The notes below the pieces were generated by a model that searched no databases, was not told the DNA's origin, and worked only from the letters and a program-made list of their open reading frames with translations. Position numbers and translations under genes: made by a program. From Streptomyces resistomycificus (GTDB taxonomy: Bacteria; Actinomycetota; Actinomycetes; Streptomycetales; Streptomycetaceae), in assembly GCF_001514265.1 (NCBI RefSeq), contig NZ_KQ948991.1, positions 539,812 through 603,811 on the forward strand: 64,000 nt of DNA, in the 5' to 3' direction. Below, in pieces: positions 9,016 through 17,719 of this stretch (positions are counted from its first letter, which is position 1; each line of letters begins with the position of its first letter).

Positions 9016-11721
9016 ATGAGCGAGCACCGTCGCAAACCGCCGCCGCCGCAGGGAGGCGGACGTGCCGCGGCCCGACGCGGCCAGTCCGGCTCGTCCACCG
9101 GCCGCCGCGCGGCACCGCGAGGCGCCACCGGATCTCCTTCCGACTCCTATGGGGCGAGCTCCCATGAGTCGGATTCCTATGGACCGGGGGGCGAGGAACG
9201 TCCGTACGGCGGCCGAGCCGAGGCCCGCCGGTCGTCACAGAGAAGCAGTGGGGGCCGACGCAGAGCGGCCGAACCCGCCGGCCGGGGTGGTCGGCGGGGT
9301 GGTCCCGGAGGCGCGGCCGGTCCCGGGCGCGGCCGGGGCCGGGGAGCCGACCCCGGAAGGAAGCGGATCATCGACTACCCGCGCGCCGGCAAGTACGGCG
9401 TGGCGCGCTGGGTGCCGTCGTGGAAACTGGTGACGGGTCTGTTCATCAGCTTCTTCGGTGGCATGGTCGCGGTCGCGGGTGTCGGCTACGCCCTCGTGAG
9501 CGTGCCCAACGTCGACGAGACCGCGAACGCGCAGAACAACGTCTACTACTGGGCCAACGGCTCCGAGATGGTCGCCACGGGCGGTGAGACGAACCGCCAG
9601 AACATCAACCTCACGCAGATCCCCAAGGCGATGCAGTACGCCGTCATCTCGCAGGAGAACAAGACCTTCGAGACCGACAGCGGCATCGACCCCAAGGGCA
9701 TCGCCCGCGCCGTGTTCAACATGGCCAGGGGCGGCGAGACGCAGGGTGGCTCGACCATCACCCAGCAGTACGTGAAGAACGCGATGCTGAACGACCAGTC
9801 CCAGACCGTCTCGCGGAAGTTCAAGGAGATCTTCGTCTCCGTCAAGGTCGGCGCCAAGTTGTCGAAGGACGACATCATGGAGGGCTACCTGAACTCCGCG
9901 TACTACGGACGCGGTGCCTACGGCATCCAGGCGGCCGCACGCGCGTACTTCGACAAGGAAGCCGTCGACCTGAACGAGGGGCAGTGCGCCTTCCTCGCCG
10001 CGATGCTCAAGGGCGCCACGTACTACGACCCGGCGGGCTCGACGTCCATCGACCCGTCCGGTGCCTCTCCCGAGGCCAACAGCAAGCGGGCCCTGAGGCA
10101 GATGCAGGACACCCTCGACAAGATGGTCGAGTACAAGCATCTGGATCCCGCGGTGCGGGCCAAGTACACCAAGCTTCCCGACTGGAAGAACCCGCGGTCG
10201 AACAACCAGCTGAGCGGCCAGGTCGGCTACCTCGTCGATCTCGCCAAGGCCTACCTGATCAACAACGACATCGTCAGCGCTGACAGGCTGCAGCAGGGTG
10301 GCCTCTCGATCTACACGACCTTCGACAAGAAGAAGGTCGACGAACTCGAGAAGTCGGTCCAGAAGGTTCGGAAGGCGAACATCAAGCCCAAGGAGCGCCC
10401 GAAGACGGACAAGTACGTCCAGTTCGGTGGCGCGTCCGTGGATCCGGCGACGGGTGCCATCAAGGCCATCTACGGCGGTGAGGACGCGACGAAGCACTTC
10501 ACCAACAACGCCGACGCGACCGGTGCCCAGGTCGGTTCGACCTTCAAGCCGTTCGTGCTCGCGGCGGCGATGAAGTGGGGTGTGCGCGATCCGGACCTGG
10601 GCGAGAGCCAGGCACAGGACGAGCGCACGGTCGTTTCCCCGAAGAGCCTGTTCAGCGGCGAGAACGACCTCAAGATCAAGACGTATGACGGAGCGATCTG
10701 GAAGAACGAGGAAGGCAAGGAGTGGCTGCAGGAGAACGACGGCCAGCAGTCGTACGGCACTCCGCCGAAGTACAACATCGACCTGCGTGAGGCGATGCGG
10801 GAGTCGGTGAACTCCGCCTTCGTGCAGCTCGGCATGGATGTCGGCCTGGACAAGGTCAAGGAGGCGGCCATGGACGCCGGCCTCAAGGAGAACAGCCTCG
10901 CGGGCACCAGCTTCCCGTCCTTCTCCATCGGCATCTCCGACCCCAGTGCGATCCGCATGGCGGGGGCGTACGCCACGTTCGCGGCCAGCGGCGAGCAGCG
11001 GGAGCCGTTCTCGGTGGCGAAGGTCACGGGTAAGGACGGCCCGATCTACACCCACAAGGACAAGACCACGCAGGCCTTCGACGCGAAGGTCGCCGACAAC
11101 GTCACCGACGTCCTCAAGACCGTGGTCGAGAAGGGCACGGGTACCAACGCCCAGCTGTCCGACCGTGAGGTGGCGGGCAAGACCGGTACCACCGACGGCA
11201 ACAAGTCCGCCTGGTTCGTGGGCTACACGCCGCAGCTGTCCACGTCGATCGCCATGTTCCGGCTGGACGACGACGAGACCAAGAAGAACCGTGAGTTCCT
11301 GGAGATGTTCGGCACGGGTGGTCAGGAGAAGATCCACGGCGCCTCGTTCCCGTCGGAGATCTGGCACGACTACATGGAACAGGCGCTGAAGGGAACGAAG
11401 CCGGAGCCGTTCCCGACTCCGGAGCCCATCGGTGAGATCGTCAACGACGTTCCGACGCCGACGCCCACTCCCACGCCCACTGAGACCGCGAGCGCCAGTC
11501 CGACGCCGAGTCCTTCGCCCAGCGAGAGTCAGACGTCTCCCTCGCCCACGCCGACCGAGTCCTGCCAGTTCGACTGGCAGTGCACCGGAGCCGACGATGG
11601 CGGGACGGACAACGGAGGCACCGACGGGGGGGTGACGTCCACCCCCACGGTCACGCCGACAGGCGAGAACGGAAACAACGGAAACAACAACGGCGGCATC
11701 TTCGGAGGCCCAGCCGGTTAG
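9016..11721 (+). CDS. Bifunctional penicillin-binding protein (transglycosylase/transpeptidase)
   Basis: A class A PBP of 901 residues that polymerises and cross-links peptidoglycan. The start is ATG 9016 with GAGGAG 10 nt upstream. Residues 1-125 are a basic, Arg/Gly/Ser-rich cytosolic region, then one transmembrane helix (LVTGLFISFFGGMVAVAGVGYALV). The glycosyltransferase domain (GT51) has ENKTFETDSG near 213 and GGSTITQQYVKN near 246. The transpeptidase domain has STFK near 508, SVNSA near 597 and KTGTT near 722. The C-terminus is a Thr/Pro/Ser-rich then Asn/Gly-rich low-complexity tail. Odd: motif 1 of the glycosyltransferase reads E-N-x-x-F-x-x-D-x-G rather than E-D-x-x-F-x-x-H-x-G. Confidence 0.93.
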   Translation: MSEHRRKPPPPQGGGRAAARRGQSGSSTGRRAAPRGATGSPSDSYGASSHESDSYGPGGEERPYGGRAEARRSSQRSSGGRRRAAEPAGRGGRRGGPGGAAGPGRGRGRGADPGRKRIIDYPRAGKYGVARWVPSWKLVTGLFISFFGGMVAVAGVGYALVSVPNVDETANAQNNVYYWANGSEMVATGGETNRQNINLTQIPKAMQYAVISQENKTFETDSGIDPKGIARAVFNMARGGETQGGSTITQQYVKNAMLNDQSQTVSRKFKEIFVSVKVGAKLSKDDIMEGYLNSAYYGRGAYGIQAAARAYFDKEAVDLNEGQCAFLAAMLKGATYYDPAGSTSIDPSGASPEANSKRALRQMQDTLDKMVEYKHLDPAVRAKYTKLPDWKNPRSNNQLSGQVGYLVDLAKAYLINNDIVSADRLQQGGLSIYTTFDKKKVDELEKSVQKVRKANIKPKERPKTDKYVQFGGASVDPATGAIKAIYGGEDATKHFTNNADATGAQVGSTFKPFVLAAAMKWGVRDPDLGESQAQDERTVVSPKSLFSGENDLKIKTYDGAIWKNEEGKEWLQENDGQQSYGTPPKYNIDLREAMRESVNSAFVQLGMDVGLDKVKEAAMDAGLKENSLAGTSFPSFSIGISDPSAIRMAGAYATFAASGEQREPFSVAKVTGKDGPIYTHKDKTTQAFDAKVADNVTDVLKTVVEKGTGTNAQLSDREVAGKTGTTDGNKSAWFVGYTPQLSTSIAMFRLDDDETKKNREFLEMFGTGGQEKIHGASFPSEIWHDYMEQALKGTKPEPFPTPEPIGEIVNDVPTPTPTPTPTETASASPTPSPSPSESQTSPSPTPTESCQFDWQCTGADDGGTDNGGTDGGVTSTPTVTPTGENGNNGNNNGGIFGGPAG

Positions 11722-11743
11722 CCGCCATATCGCCCGCAAAGGG

Positions 11744-11759
11744 TGTTTCACGTGAAACA
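11744..11759. other. parS centromere-like site
   Basis: Perfect TGTTTCACGTGAAACA, 22 bp after the PBP stop codon and directly before the terminator hairpin at 11761. It is the Streptomyces ParB-binding sequence. Confidence 0.9.
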
Positions 11760-11760
11760 T

Positions 11761-11792
11761 GGGCCGCCGCACCCCACCAGGTGCGGCGGCCC
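11761..11792 (+). terminator. Terminator of the PBP gene
   Basis: Perfect 13-bp stem GGGCCGCCGCACC / GGTGCGGCGGCCC with a 6-nt loop (CCACCA). It immediately follows the parS site and lies 39 bp upstream of the next gene. Confidence 0.82.
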
Positions 11793-11830
11793 TCGGCGTA
11801 TTCCTAGGCACGTACGGCAGGATGTGCGGC

Positions 11831-13351
11831 ATGCCCAGTGCAGAATCGACGCCAGCGAGCGTCCACGAGCCGGACCCGGTGCGGCCGACCAAGGACGACG
11901 AGATCGCCAGAAGCGGCAGTGAGCTGATCGGTGGTCCCATCGGCCGGCGTGCCCTGCTCGGCTCGTCGTGGTGGAGTCCGGTCCGGATCATCGCTCTAGT
12001 GGCGATCGGCGTGTTCGCCCTCGGCCTGGTCCAGAAGGCGCCCTGTTACAACGGCGCCTGGTTCTTCGGCGCCAGCTCGCAGTACACGCACGCGTGCTAC
12101 TCGGACATCCCGCACCTGTACCAGGGGCGCGGTTTCGCCGACGGCCTCGTGCCCTACTTCGACAAGCTCCCCGGCGACATGCAGTACCTCGAGTACCCGG
12201 TGCTGACCGGTGTGTTCATGGAGGTCGCCAGCTGGCTCACCCCCGGCAGCGGCAGCATCCAGGACCAGGAACAGTGGTACTGGATGGTCAACGCCGGGAT
12301 GCTGATGGTGTGTGCCGCGGTCATCGCCGCCTGCGTGACCCGGACACACGCCCGCCGGCCCTGGGACGGCCTGCTGGTCGCTCTGGCGCCCGCCGCCGCG
12401 CTGACCGCCACCATCAACTGGGACCTGCTGGCGGTCGCTCTGACGGCCGCCGCGATGCTGATGTGGTCTCGGGGCCGCGCCCTGGCCTTCGGCGTCCTGC
12501 TGGGGCTCGCCACGGCCGCCAAGCTCTATCCCTTCCTGCTCCTCGGGCCGTTGCTTCTGTTGTGCTGGCGTGCGGGCAGGTGGCGGGAGTACGGGACGGC
12601 TCTGGCGGGCGCGATCGTCGCGTGGCTGGTCGTGAACCTGCCGGTGATGCTGTTCGCCTTCGAAGGCTGGTCGAAGTTCTACACGTTCAGCCAGGAGCGG
12701 GGCGTCGACTTCGGCTCCTTCTGGCTGATCTGGTCGCAGAACTCCAGCGACCCGCCCAGCACCGAGACCGTCAACACGATGGCCACGCTGTTGATGCTGC
12801 TGAGCTGCGCCGGCATCGCGGCCCTCACGCTGACCGCCCCGCGCCGTCCGCGCTTCGCCCAGCTCGCCTTCCTGATCGTCGCGGCGTTCATCCTCACCAA
12901 CAAGGTCTACTCGCCGCAGTACGTCCTCTGGCTGGTGCCGCTGGCCGCACTGGCCCGGCCCAAGTGGCGGGACTTCCTGATCTGGCAGGCCTGCGAGGTG
13001 GCGTACTTCCTGGGCATCTGGATGTACCTCGCGTACACGACCAGCGGCGACGCCCACAAGGGTCTGCCGACGGATGGTTACCACTGGGCCATCGCCCTGC
13101 ACCTGCTGGGCACGCTGTACCTGTGCGTGGTCGTCGTACGCGACATCGTCATGCCGGAGCGGGACGTGGTGCGCCGGGCCGGGGACGACGACCCGTCAGG
13201 GGGCGTGCTCGACGGAGCGGAGGACGTCTTCGTCCTCGGCCCGGCCGCCCATCCACCGCGTCACGCCGCCCACTTCGAGGGACCTCAGGTGGAGTGGGGC
13301 ACTGTGTCCTCAGCGGAGCCTTCCGGAGGCAGCGCAAGCAGTTCGCTCTGA
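11831..13351 (+). CDS. GT87/DUF2029 family polytopic membrane glycosyltransferase
   Basis: A 506-residue membrane protein with about ten hydrophobic segments. The start is taken at ATG 11831 (MPSAES), because GGCAGG is correctly spaced for it; ATG 11822 is in frame and possible. Features typical of the GT87 mannosyltransferase-like family are a first periplasmic loop after helix 1 with acidic and aromatic residues (YSDIPHLYQGRGF, YFDKLPGDMQYLEYPVLTG), the helix LGLATAAKLYPFLLLGPLLL, and a late NKVYSPQYVLWLVPL. Such enzymes use polyprenyl-phosphate sugars on the outer membrane face. The acceptor is unknown. The context of envelope genes fits cell-wall or lipoglycan modification. Confidence 0.82.
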   Translation: MPSAESTPASVHEPDPVRPTKDDEIARSGSELIGGPIGRRALLGSSWWSPVRIIALVAIGVFALGLVQKAPCYNGAWFFGASSQYTHACYSDIPHLYQGRGFADGLVPYFDKLPGDMQYLEYPVLTGVFMEVASWLTPGSGSIQDQEQWYWMVNAGMLMVCAAVIAACVTRTHARRPWDGLLVALAPAAALTATINWDLLAVALTAAAMLMWSRGRALAFGVLLGLATAAKLYPFLLLGPLLLLCWRAGRWREYGTALAGAIVAWLVVNLPVMLFAFEGWSKFYTFSQERGVDFGSFWLIWSQNSSDPPSTETVNTMATLLMLLSCAGIAALTLTAPRRPRFAQLAFLIVAAFILTNKVYSPQYVLWLVPLAALARPKWRDFLIWQACEVAYFLGIWMYLAYTTSGDAHKGLPTDGYHWAIALHLLGTLYLCVVVVRDIVMPERDVVRRAGDDDPSGGVLDGAEDVFVLGPAAHPPRHAAHFEGPQVEWGTVSSAEPSGGSASSSL

Positions 13352-13378
13352 GCGAACGCAACGTGGCGCGACCACGCA

Positions 13379-13412
13379 AAAGGCCGTACACGGCGTTCCG
13401 TGTACGGCCTTT
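13379..13412. terminator. Bidirectional terminator
   Basis: Perfect 15-bp stem AAAGGCCGTACACGG / CCGTGTACGGCCTTT with a CGTT tetraloop. It lies between the convergent GT87 and alanine-racemase-like genes. The A and T runs at the two ends make it work as a classical terminator in both directions. Confidence 0.9.
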
Positions 13413-13453
13413 CGGCTGCTCTGCTGCGCTCGGCGGACGGTGAGGGCCGGTCC

Positions 13454-14485
13454 TCAGCGGTCGAAGATGCGGTCGAACTGGGTGGTGGTGTGCCGCAGGT
13501 GGGCCACCAGTTCCTCACCGACCTTCGGCTCCGGGGCGTCGGACGGCACGAACAGGATCGAGACCTGCATGTGCGGCGGCTCGGCGAACCAGCGCTGCTT
13601 GCCGCCCCAGACGAAAGGAGAAAGGTTCCGGTTGACCGTGGCGAGGCCGGCCCGGGCGACGCCCTTGGCGCGCGGCATGACGCCGTGCAGCGCCTTGGGG
13701 GCCTCCAGGCCCACTCCGTGCGACGTACCGCCCGCCACGACCACCAGGTAGCCGTCCGAGGCCGCCTTCTGTTGCCGGTAGCCGAAGCGGTCCCCCTTGG
13801 TGACTCGCGTGACGTCCAGGACCGCCCCGCGGTACTCGGTCGCGTCGTGGTCCCCGAGCCACAGCCGCGTGCCGATGCGGGCCCGGAACCGGGTCTGCGG
13901 GAACTGCTGCTGCAGCCGCGCCAGGTCCTCGGCCTTGAGGTGACTGACGAACATCGTGTGCAGCGGCAGCCGGGCCGCGCGCAGCCGGTCCATCCAGCCG
14001 ATGACCTCCTCGACGGCGTCCGAGCCGTCGGTGCGGTCCAGCGGCAGATGGATCGCGAAGCCCTCGAGGCGGACGTTCTCTATGGCGGCGTGCAGCTGTG
14101 GCAGGTCCTGCTCGCTGATGCCGTGCCGCTTCATCGAGGACATCACCTCGATGACCACGCGGGCGCCCACAAGGCCGTACACCCCGTCGATCGACGACAC
14201 CGACCGGATGACCCGGTCGGGCAGCGGGACGGGCTCCTCGCCGCGCCGGTAGGGCGTCAGCACCAGCAGGTCACCGCCGAACCAGTCCTTGATCCGGGCG
14301 GCCTCGTACGTCGTGCCGACGGCGAGGACGTCCGAGCCCAGGCGCGTGGCCTCCTCCGCCAGCCGCTCGTGCCCGAAGCCGTAGCCGTTGCCCTTGCAGA
14401 CCGGGACGAGCCCGGGGAACTGCTCCTGCACGTGCTTGTGGTGCGCCCGCCAGCGCGCGGTGTCGACGTAGAGCGTGAGCGCCAT
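13454..14485 (-). CDS. Alanine racemase-like PLP protein (fold type III)
   Basis: A 343-residue protein beginning MALTLYVDTARWRAHHKHVQ. The sequence PVCKGNGYGFG at ~27-37 holds the PLP lysine in the alanine-racemase/YggS type III barrel fold (usual motif KANAYGHG). Later barrel-like segments include VLAVGTTYEAARI, RVVIEVMSSMKRHGI and FVSHLKAEDL. It is shorter and clearly divergent from the biosynthetic Alr. It may be a racemase, a decarboxylase-like relative or a PLP-dependent enzyme acting on cell-wall amino acids. femX ends 75 bp upstream on the same strand, so the two probably form an envelope operon. I assign the family, not the reaction. Confidence 0.78.
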   Translation of the reverse strand: MALTLYVDTARWRAHHKHVQEQFPGLVPVCKGNGYGFGHERLAEEATRLGSDVLAVGTTYEAARIKDWFGGDLLVLTPYRRGEEPVPLPDRVIRSVSSIDGVYGLVGARVVIEVMSSMKRHGISEQDLPQLHAAIENVRLEGFAIHLPLDRTDGSDAVEEVIGWMDRLRAARLPLHTMFVSHLKAEDLARLQQQFPQTRFRARIGTRLWLGDHDATEYRGAVLDVTRVTKGDRFGYRQQKAASDGYLVVVAGGTSHGVGLEAPKALHGVMPRAKGVARAGLATVNRNLSPFVWGGKQRWFAEPPHMQVSILFVPSDAPEPKVGEELVAHLRHTTTQFDRIFDR

Positions 14486-14559
14486 GGCCGGACCTGGAAC
14501 CTTTCTGGTGGCTGCGGTGTATCAGAGGTATGGGAGCTATTGAAGCGAAGAACGCGACG

Positions 14560-15681
14560 TCAGCGACGCGACATGTAGATGTCGAGCGCCTTGTGGAGCA
14601 GCTTGTTCAGCGGGAAGTCCCACTCGCCGAGGTACTCGGCGGCCTGGCCACCCGTGCCCACCTTGAACTGGATCAGGCCGAAGAGGTGGTCCGTCTCGTC
14701 CAGCGAGTCGGAGATGCCCCGCAGGTCGTAGACCGTTCCGCCGAGGGCGTATGCGTCGCGGAGCATCCGCCACTGCATCGCGTTCGAGGGCCGGACCTCA
14801 CGGCCGATGTTGTCGGAGGCGCCGTAGGAGTACCAGACGTGTCCCCCGACGATCAGCATCGTCGCCGCCGACAGGTTCACGCCGTCATGCCGGGCGAAGT
14901 ACAGCCGCATGCGGTTGGGGTCCTCGGTGTTGAGAGCCGTCCACATGCGCTGGAAGTACGACAGCGGCCGGGGCCGGAAGTGGTCGCGCACCGCCGTGAT
15001 CTCGTACAGGCGCTGCCATTCCTCGAGGTCCTGGTAGCCGCCCTGGACGACCTCGACACCGGCCTTCTCGGCCTTCTTGATGTTGCGGCGCCACAGCTGG
15101 TTGAAGTTCTTGTGGACCTCTTCCAGAGAGCGGTTGGCCAGCGGCACCTGGAAGACGTAACGGGGCTGCACGTCGCCGAAGCCGGCGCCCCCGTCCTCAC
15201 CCTGCTGCCAGCCCATGCGGCGCAGCTTGTCGGCGACCTCGAAGGCACGGGGCTCGATGAAGTCGGCCTCGATGTCGCGCAGCCGCTTCACGTCCGGGTT
15301 CTGGATGCCCTGTTTGATGGAGGTCGCTTCCCAGCGCCGGATGATCACCGGCGGGCCCATCTTCACGGAGAAGGCGCCCTGGTGCTTGAGGTGCGCGAGC
15401 ATCGGTTCAAGCCACTCGGTCAGATTCGGCGCGAACCAGTTGATGACCGGGCCCTCGGGCAAATAGGCGAGATAGCGCTTGATCTTGGGCAGCTGACGGT
15501 AGAGGACGAGCCCCGCGCCGACGAGTTCGCCGGTGCGGTCGTCGAACCAGCCGAGGCTCTCGGAGCGCCACTCCGCCTTGACATCGGCCCAGGCCGGAAC
15601 CTGCATGTGGCTCGCCGAGGGCAGGCTCTGGATGTATGCCAGATGCTGCTCGCGGCTGATCGTCCTCAGGGTCAGGCTCAT
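14560..15681 (-). CDS. femX: FemX-type lipid II aminoacyltransferase (FemAB family)
   Basis: A 373-residue FemABX peptidyltransferase that uses aminoacyl-tRNA to add the bridge amino acid to lipid II, a single glycine in Streptomyces. Start ATG 15681 has GAGGAG upstream. The N-terminal GNAT-like subdomain has MQVPAWADVKAEW and PKIKRYLAYLPEGPVINW. The middle has FQVPLANRSLEEVHKNFNQLWRRNIKKAEKAGV, the typical Fem positively charged segment. The C-terminal subdomain has RLYFARHDGVNLSAATMLIVGGHVWYSYGAS and AMQWRMLRDAYALGG. The S. coelicolor orthologue in the same gene order is known as FemX and is needed for cross-bridge formation. Confidence 0.9.
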   Translation of the reverse strand: MSLTLRTISREQHLAYIQSLPSASHMQVPAWADVKAEWRSESLGWFDDRTGELVGAGLVLYRQLPKIKRYLAYLPEGPVINWFAPNLTEWLEPMLAHLKHQGAFSVKMGPPVIIRRWEATSIKQGIQNPDVKRLRDIEADFIEPRAFEVADKLRRMGWQQGEDGGAGFGDVQPRYVFQVPLANRSLEEVHKNFNQLWRRNIKKAEKAGVEVVQGGYQDLEEWQRLYEITAVRDHFRPRPLSYFQRMWTALNTEDPNRMRLYFARHDGVNLSAATMLIVGGHVWYSYGASDNIGREVRPSNAMQWRMLRDAYALGGTVYDLRGISDSLDETDHLFGLIQFKVGTGGQAAEYLGEWDFPLNKLLHKALDIYMSRR

Positions 15682-15859
15682 TCGGGGCGCTCCTCGGGCT
15701 GGTGTGTCCCCATGGGTACAGGGGCTCCGGCTCTCGCGCCGAAGCCTACTGCGCCTTTCGAGCGCCCCGACTGGGCATACGCACCTTCGCCCCGGCCTGT
15801 GGGCCGCCGAGGCGTTCCGCTGTGCGTTGTGAGGGGTTCAGTGGGGTGTGATCGTGGCG

Positions 15860-16171
15860 TCAGAAGACCCCGCCGAAGAGACCACCGTGCGCCATGCCGA
15901 GGAAGAAGCCGATTCCGGAGGCGCCCAGGCCGAGGATCAGCCCGAAGCGCTCACGGGTCGTCTCCGAGACCCACTGCCCGTACGCCCCGGTGAGGATCCC
16001 CACCAGGCCGGTCCAGGAGCTGAGCAGATGCAGGCTGTGGAACATCGCCGTGACGAACGACGTGATGCCCAGCACCAGCGTCACCGCGAGCAGCGTGTCC
16101 TGGAGGGGATGGGGCTTGCCGTCCGTGGCGAAAAGGCCTCCGGCGGTGTTGGGTCGCAATGCCTGTGCCAT
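15860..16171 (-). CDS. Small conserved membrane protein
   Basis: 103 residues from ATG 16171, which has a consensus AGGAGGTG 6 nt upstream. The frame extends to 16216 but lacks such a site. The protein starts MAQALRPNTAGGLFATDGKPH and has three hydrophobic segments: TLLAVTLVLGITSFVTAMF, LVGILTGAYGQWV and LILGLGASGIGFFLGMAHGG. It is divergently placed from rpsF across 264 bp. The gene is conserved at this place in Streptomyces but has no known function. The His/Gly-rich C-terminus gives no catalytic clue. Confidence 0.8.
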   Translation of the reverse strand: MAQALRPNTAGGLFATDGKPHPLQDTLLAVTLVLGITSFVTAMFHSLHLLSSWTGLVGILTGAYGQWVSETTRERFGLILGLGASGIGFFLGMAHGGLFGGVF

Positions 16172-16435
16172 AGGGCACCTCCTGCGGAAGACGGCGCATC
16201 GTAGCGCCATGCACACCCGATGTGTACAGACTGACGGTCATCGGGGCCGGATTTCAACCGGAAGCCGCAGTGCGGGTACTCTGTACCGTCTGCACCGGTG
16301 TCTGCCCACGTCACGACAGGGACTCCCCTTGGGGAACCCCGATTGTCAGTGGCGGCCGATACCGTGGCGTACGCATAACAACCCTCCTGCCACGGAACGA
16401 CCGTGGCCGCTGAGTCCAAAGGAGGTGGGTTCTAC

Positions 16436-16726
16436 ATGCGTCACTACGAGGTGATGGTCATCCTCGACCCCGATCTGGAGGAGCGCGCTGTCGCCCCTCT
16501 GATCGAGAACTTCCTCTCCGTCGTCCGTGAGGGCAACGGAAAGGTCGAGAAGGTCGACACCTGGGGCCGTCGTCGTCTCTCGTACGAGATCAAGAAGAAG
16601 CCTGAGGGCATCTACTCGGTCATCGATCTGCAGGCCGAGCCTGCGATCGTCAAGGAGCTCGACCGCCAGATGAACCTGAACGAGTCGGTCCTCCGGACCA
16701 AGGTCCTCCGCCCCGAGACCCACTGA
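16436..16726 (+). CDS. rpsF: 30S ribosomal protein S6
   Basis: 96 residues beginning MRHYEVMVILDPDLEERAVA, with the family pattern LSYEIKKKPEGIYSVIDLQAEP and a C-terminal MNLNESVLRTKVLRPE. The start at 16436 follows the strong site AAAGGAGGT at 16420-16428. S6 binds 16S rRNA and S18 in the small subunit platform. First gene of the conserved rpsF-ssb-rpsR-rplI operon, which may be translationally autoregulated by S6-S18 as in other bacteria (known for the family, not seen here). Confidence 0.97.
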   Translation: MRHYEVMVILDPDLEERAVAPLIENFLSVVREGNGKVEKVDTWGRRRLSYEIKKKPEGIYSVIDLQAEPAIVKELDRQMNLNESVLRTKVLRPETH

Positions 16727-16804
16727 GCTTTCCCGCTCAGCTGATCTCGGGATTCGAGTAGCAGCACCAAGCAGCCAGCAGCAAACCCGCCGAGAGGTTC
16801 CCCC

Positions 16805-17407
16805 ATGGCAGGCGAGACCGTCATCACGGTCGTCGGCAATCTTGTCGACGACCCCGAGCTGCGCTTCACCCCGTCCGGTGCGGCGGTCGCGAAGTTCCGT
16901 GTCGCGTCCACCCCCCGCACCTTCGACCGTCAGACGAACGAGTGGAAGGACGGCGAGAGCCTGTTCCTGACCTGCTCGGTCTGGCGTCAGGCGGCTGAGA
17001 ACGTCGCCGAGTCGCTCCAGCGAGGCATGCGCGTCATCGTGCAGGGCCGGCTGAAGCAGCGGTCCTACGAGGACCGTGAGGGCGTCAAGCGCACGGTCTA
17101 CGAGCTGGACGTCGAGGAAGTCGGCGCCAGCCTGCGCAATGCCACGGCCAAGGTCACCAAGACCGCCGGCCGCGGTGGCCAGGGTGGTTACAGCGGCGGC
17201 GGCGGTGCCGGTGGCGGCCAGGGTGGCGGCGGCTGGGGTGGAAACTCCGGCGGCGGCCAGCAGGGCGGCGGCGCGGCTCCCGCGGACGACCCGTGGGCGA
17301 CCAGCGCTCCCGCTGGCGGCAACCAGGGCGCCGGCGGTGGCGGCGGCTGGGGTGGAAACTCCGGCGGCGGATCCGGCGGCGGCTACTCGGACGAGCCCCC
17401 CTTCTAG
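16805..17407 (+). CDS. ssb: Single-stranded DNA-binding protein
   Basis: 200 residues. The OB-fold begins MAGETVITVVGNLVDDPELRFTPSG and ends near residue 115 (RNATAKVTKT). The rest is a long Gly-rich linker with two WGGNSGGG repeats, ending in the acidic tip DEPPF that recruits replication and repair proteins. Binding protects ssDNA at forks. It lies 78 bp after rpsF and 57 bp before rpsR in the usual order. This is the housekeeping SSB of Streptomyces, as opposed to the shorter chromosome-segregation paralogue SsbB, which lacks the canonical tail. Confidence 0.96.
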   Translation: MAGETVITVVGNLVDDPELRFTPSGAAVAKFRVASTPRTFDRQTNEWKDGESLFLTCSVWRQAAENVAESLQRGMRVIVQGRLKQRSYEDREGVKRTVYELDVEEVGASLRNATAKVTKTAGRGGQGGYSGGGGAGGGQGGGGWGGNSGGGQQGGGAAPADDPWATSAPAGGNQGAGGGGGWGGNSGGGSGGGYSDEPPF

Positions 17408-17464
17408 GCCTTCGAGCCGAGGGTGGGGCGTACCCCAACTTCTTGATCACACAGGAGATACACC

Positions 17465-17701
17465 ATGGCGAAGCCGCCTGTGCGCAAGCCTAAGAAGAAG
17501 GTCTGCGCTTTCTGCAAGGACAAGGTCACGTACGTGGACTACAAGGACACGAACATGCTGCGGAAGTTCATTTCCGACCGCGGCAAGATCCGTGCCCGCC
17601 GCGTGACCGGCAACTGCACGCAGCACCAGCGTGACGTCGCCACGGCCGTGAAGAACAGCCGTGAGATGGCGCTGCTGCCCTACACCTCCACTGCGCGATA
17701 A
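17465..17701 (+). CDS. rpsR: 30S ribosomal protein S18
   Basis: 78 residues: MAKPPVRKPKKKVCAFCKDK, then VDYKDTNMLRKFISDRGKIRARRVTGNC. It retains CAFC, LRKF and TGNC-TxHQR, the pattern of the zinc-binding (C+) form of S18; many Streptomyces carry a second, C- copy elsewhere. ACAGGAGA precedes the ATG. It lies between ssb and rplI and partners S6 on the 30S platform. Confidence 0.97.
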   Translation: MAKPPVRKPKKKVCAFCKDKVTYVDYKDTNMLRKFISDRGKIRARRVTGNCTQHQRDVATAVKNSREMALLPYTSTAR

Positions 17702-17719
17702 GGGAAGGGTGACCGAAAC

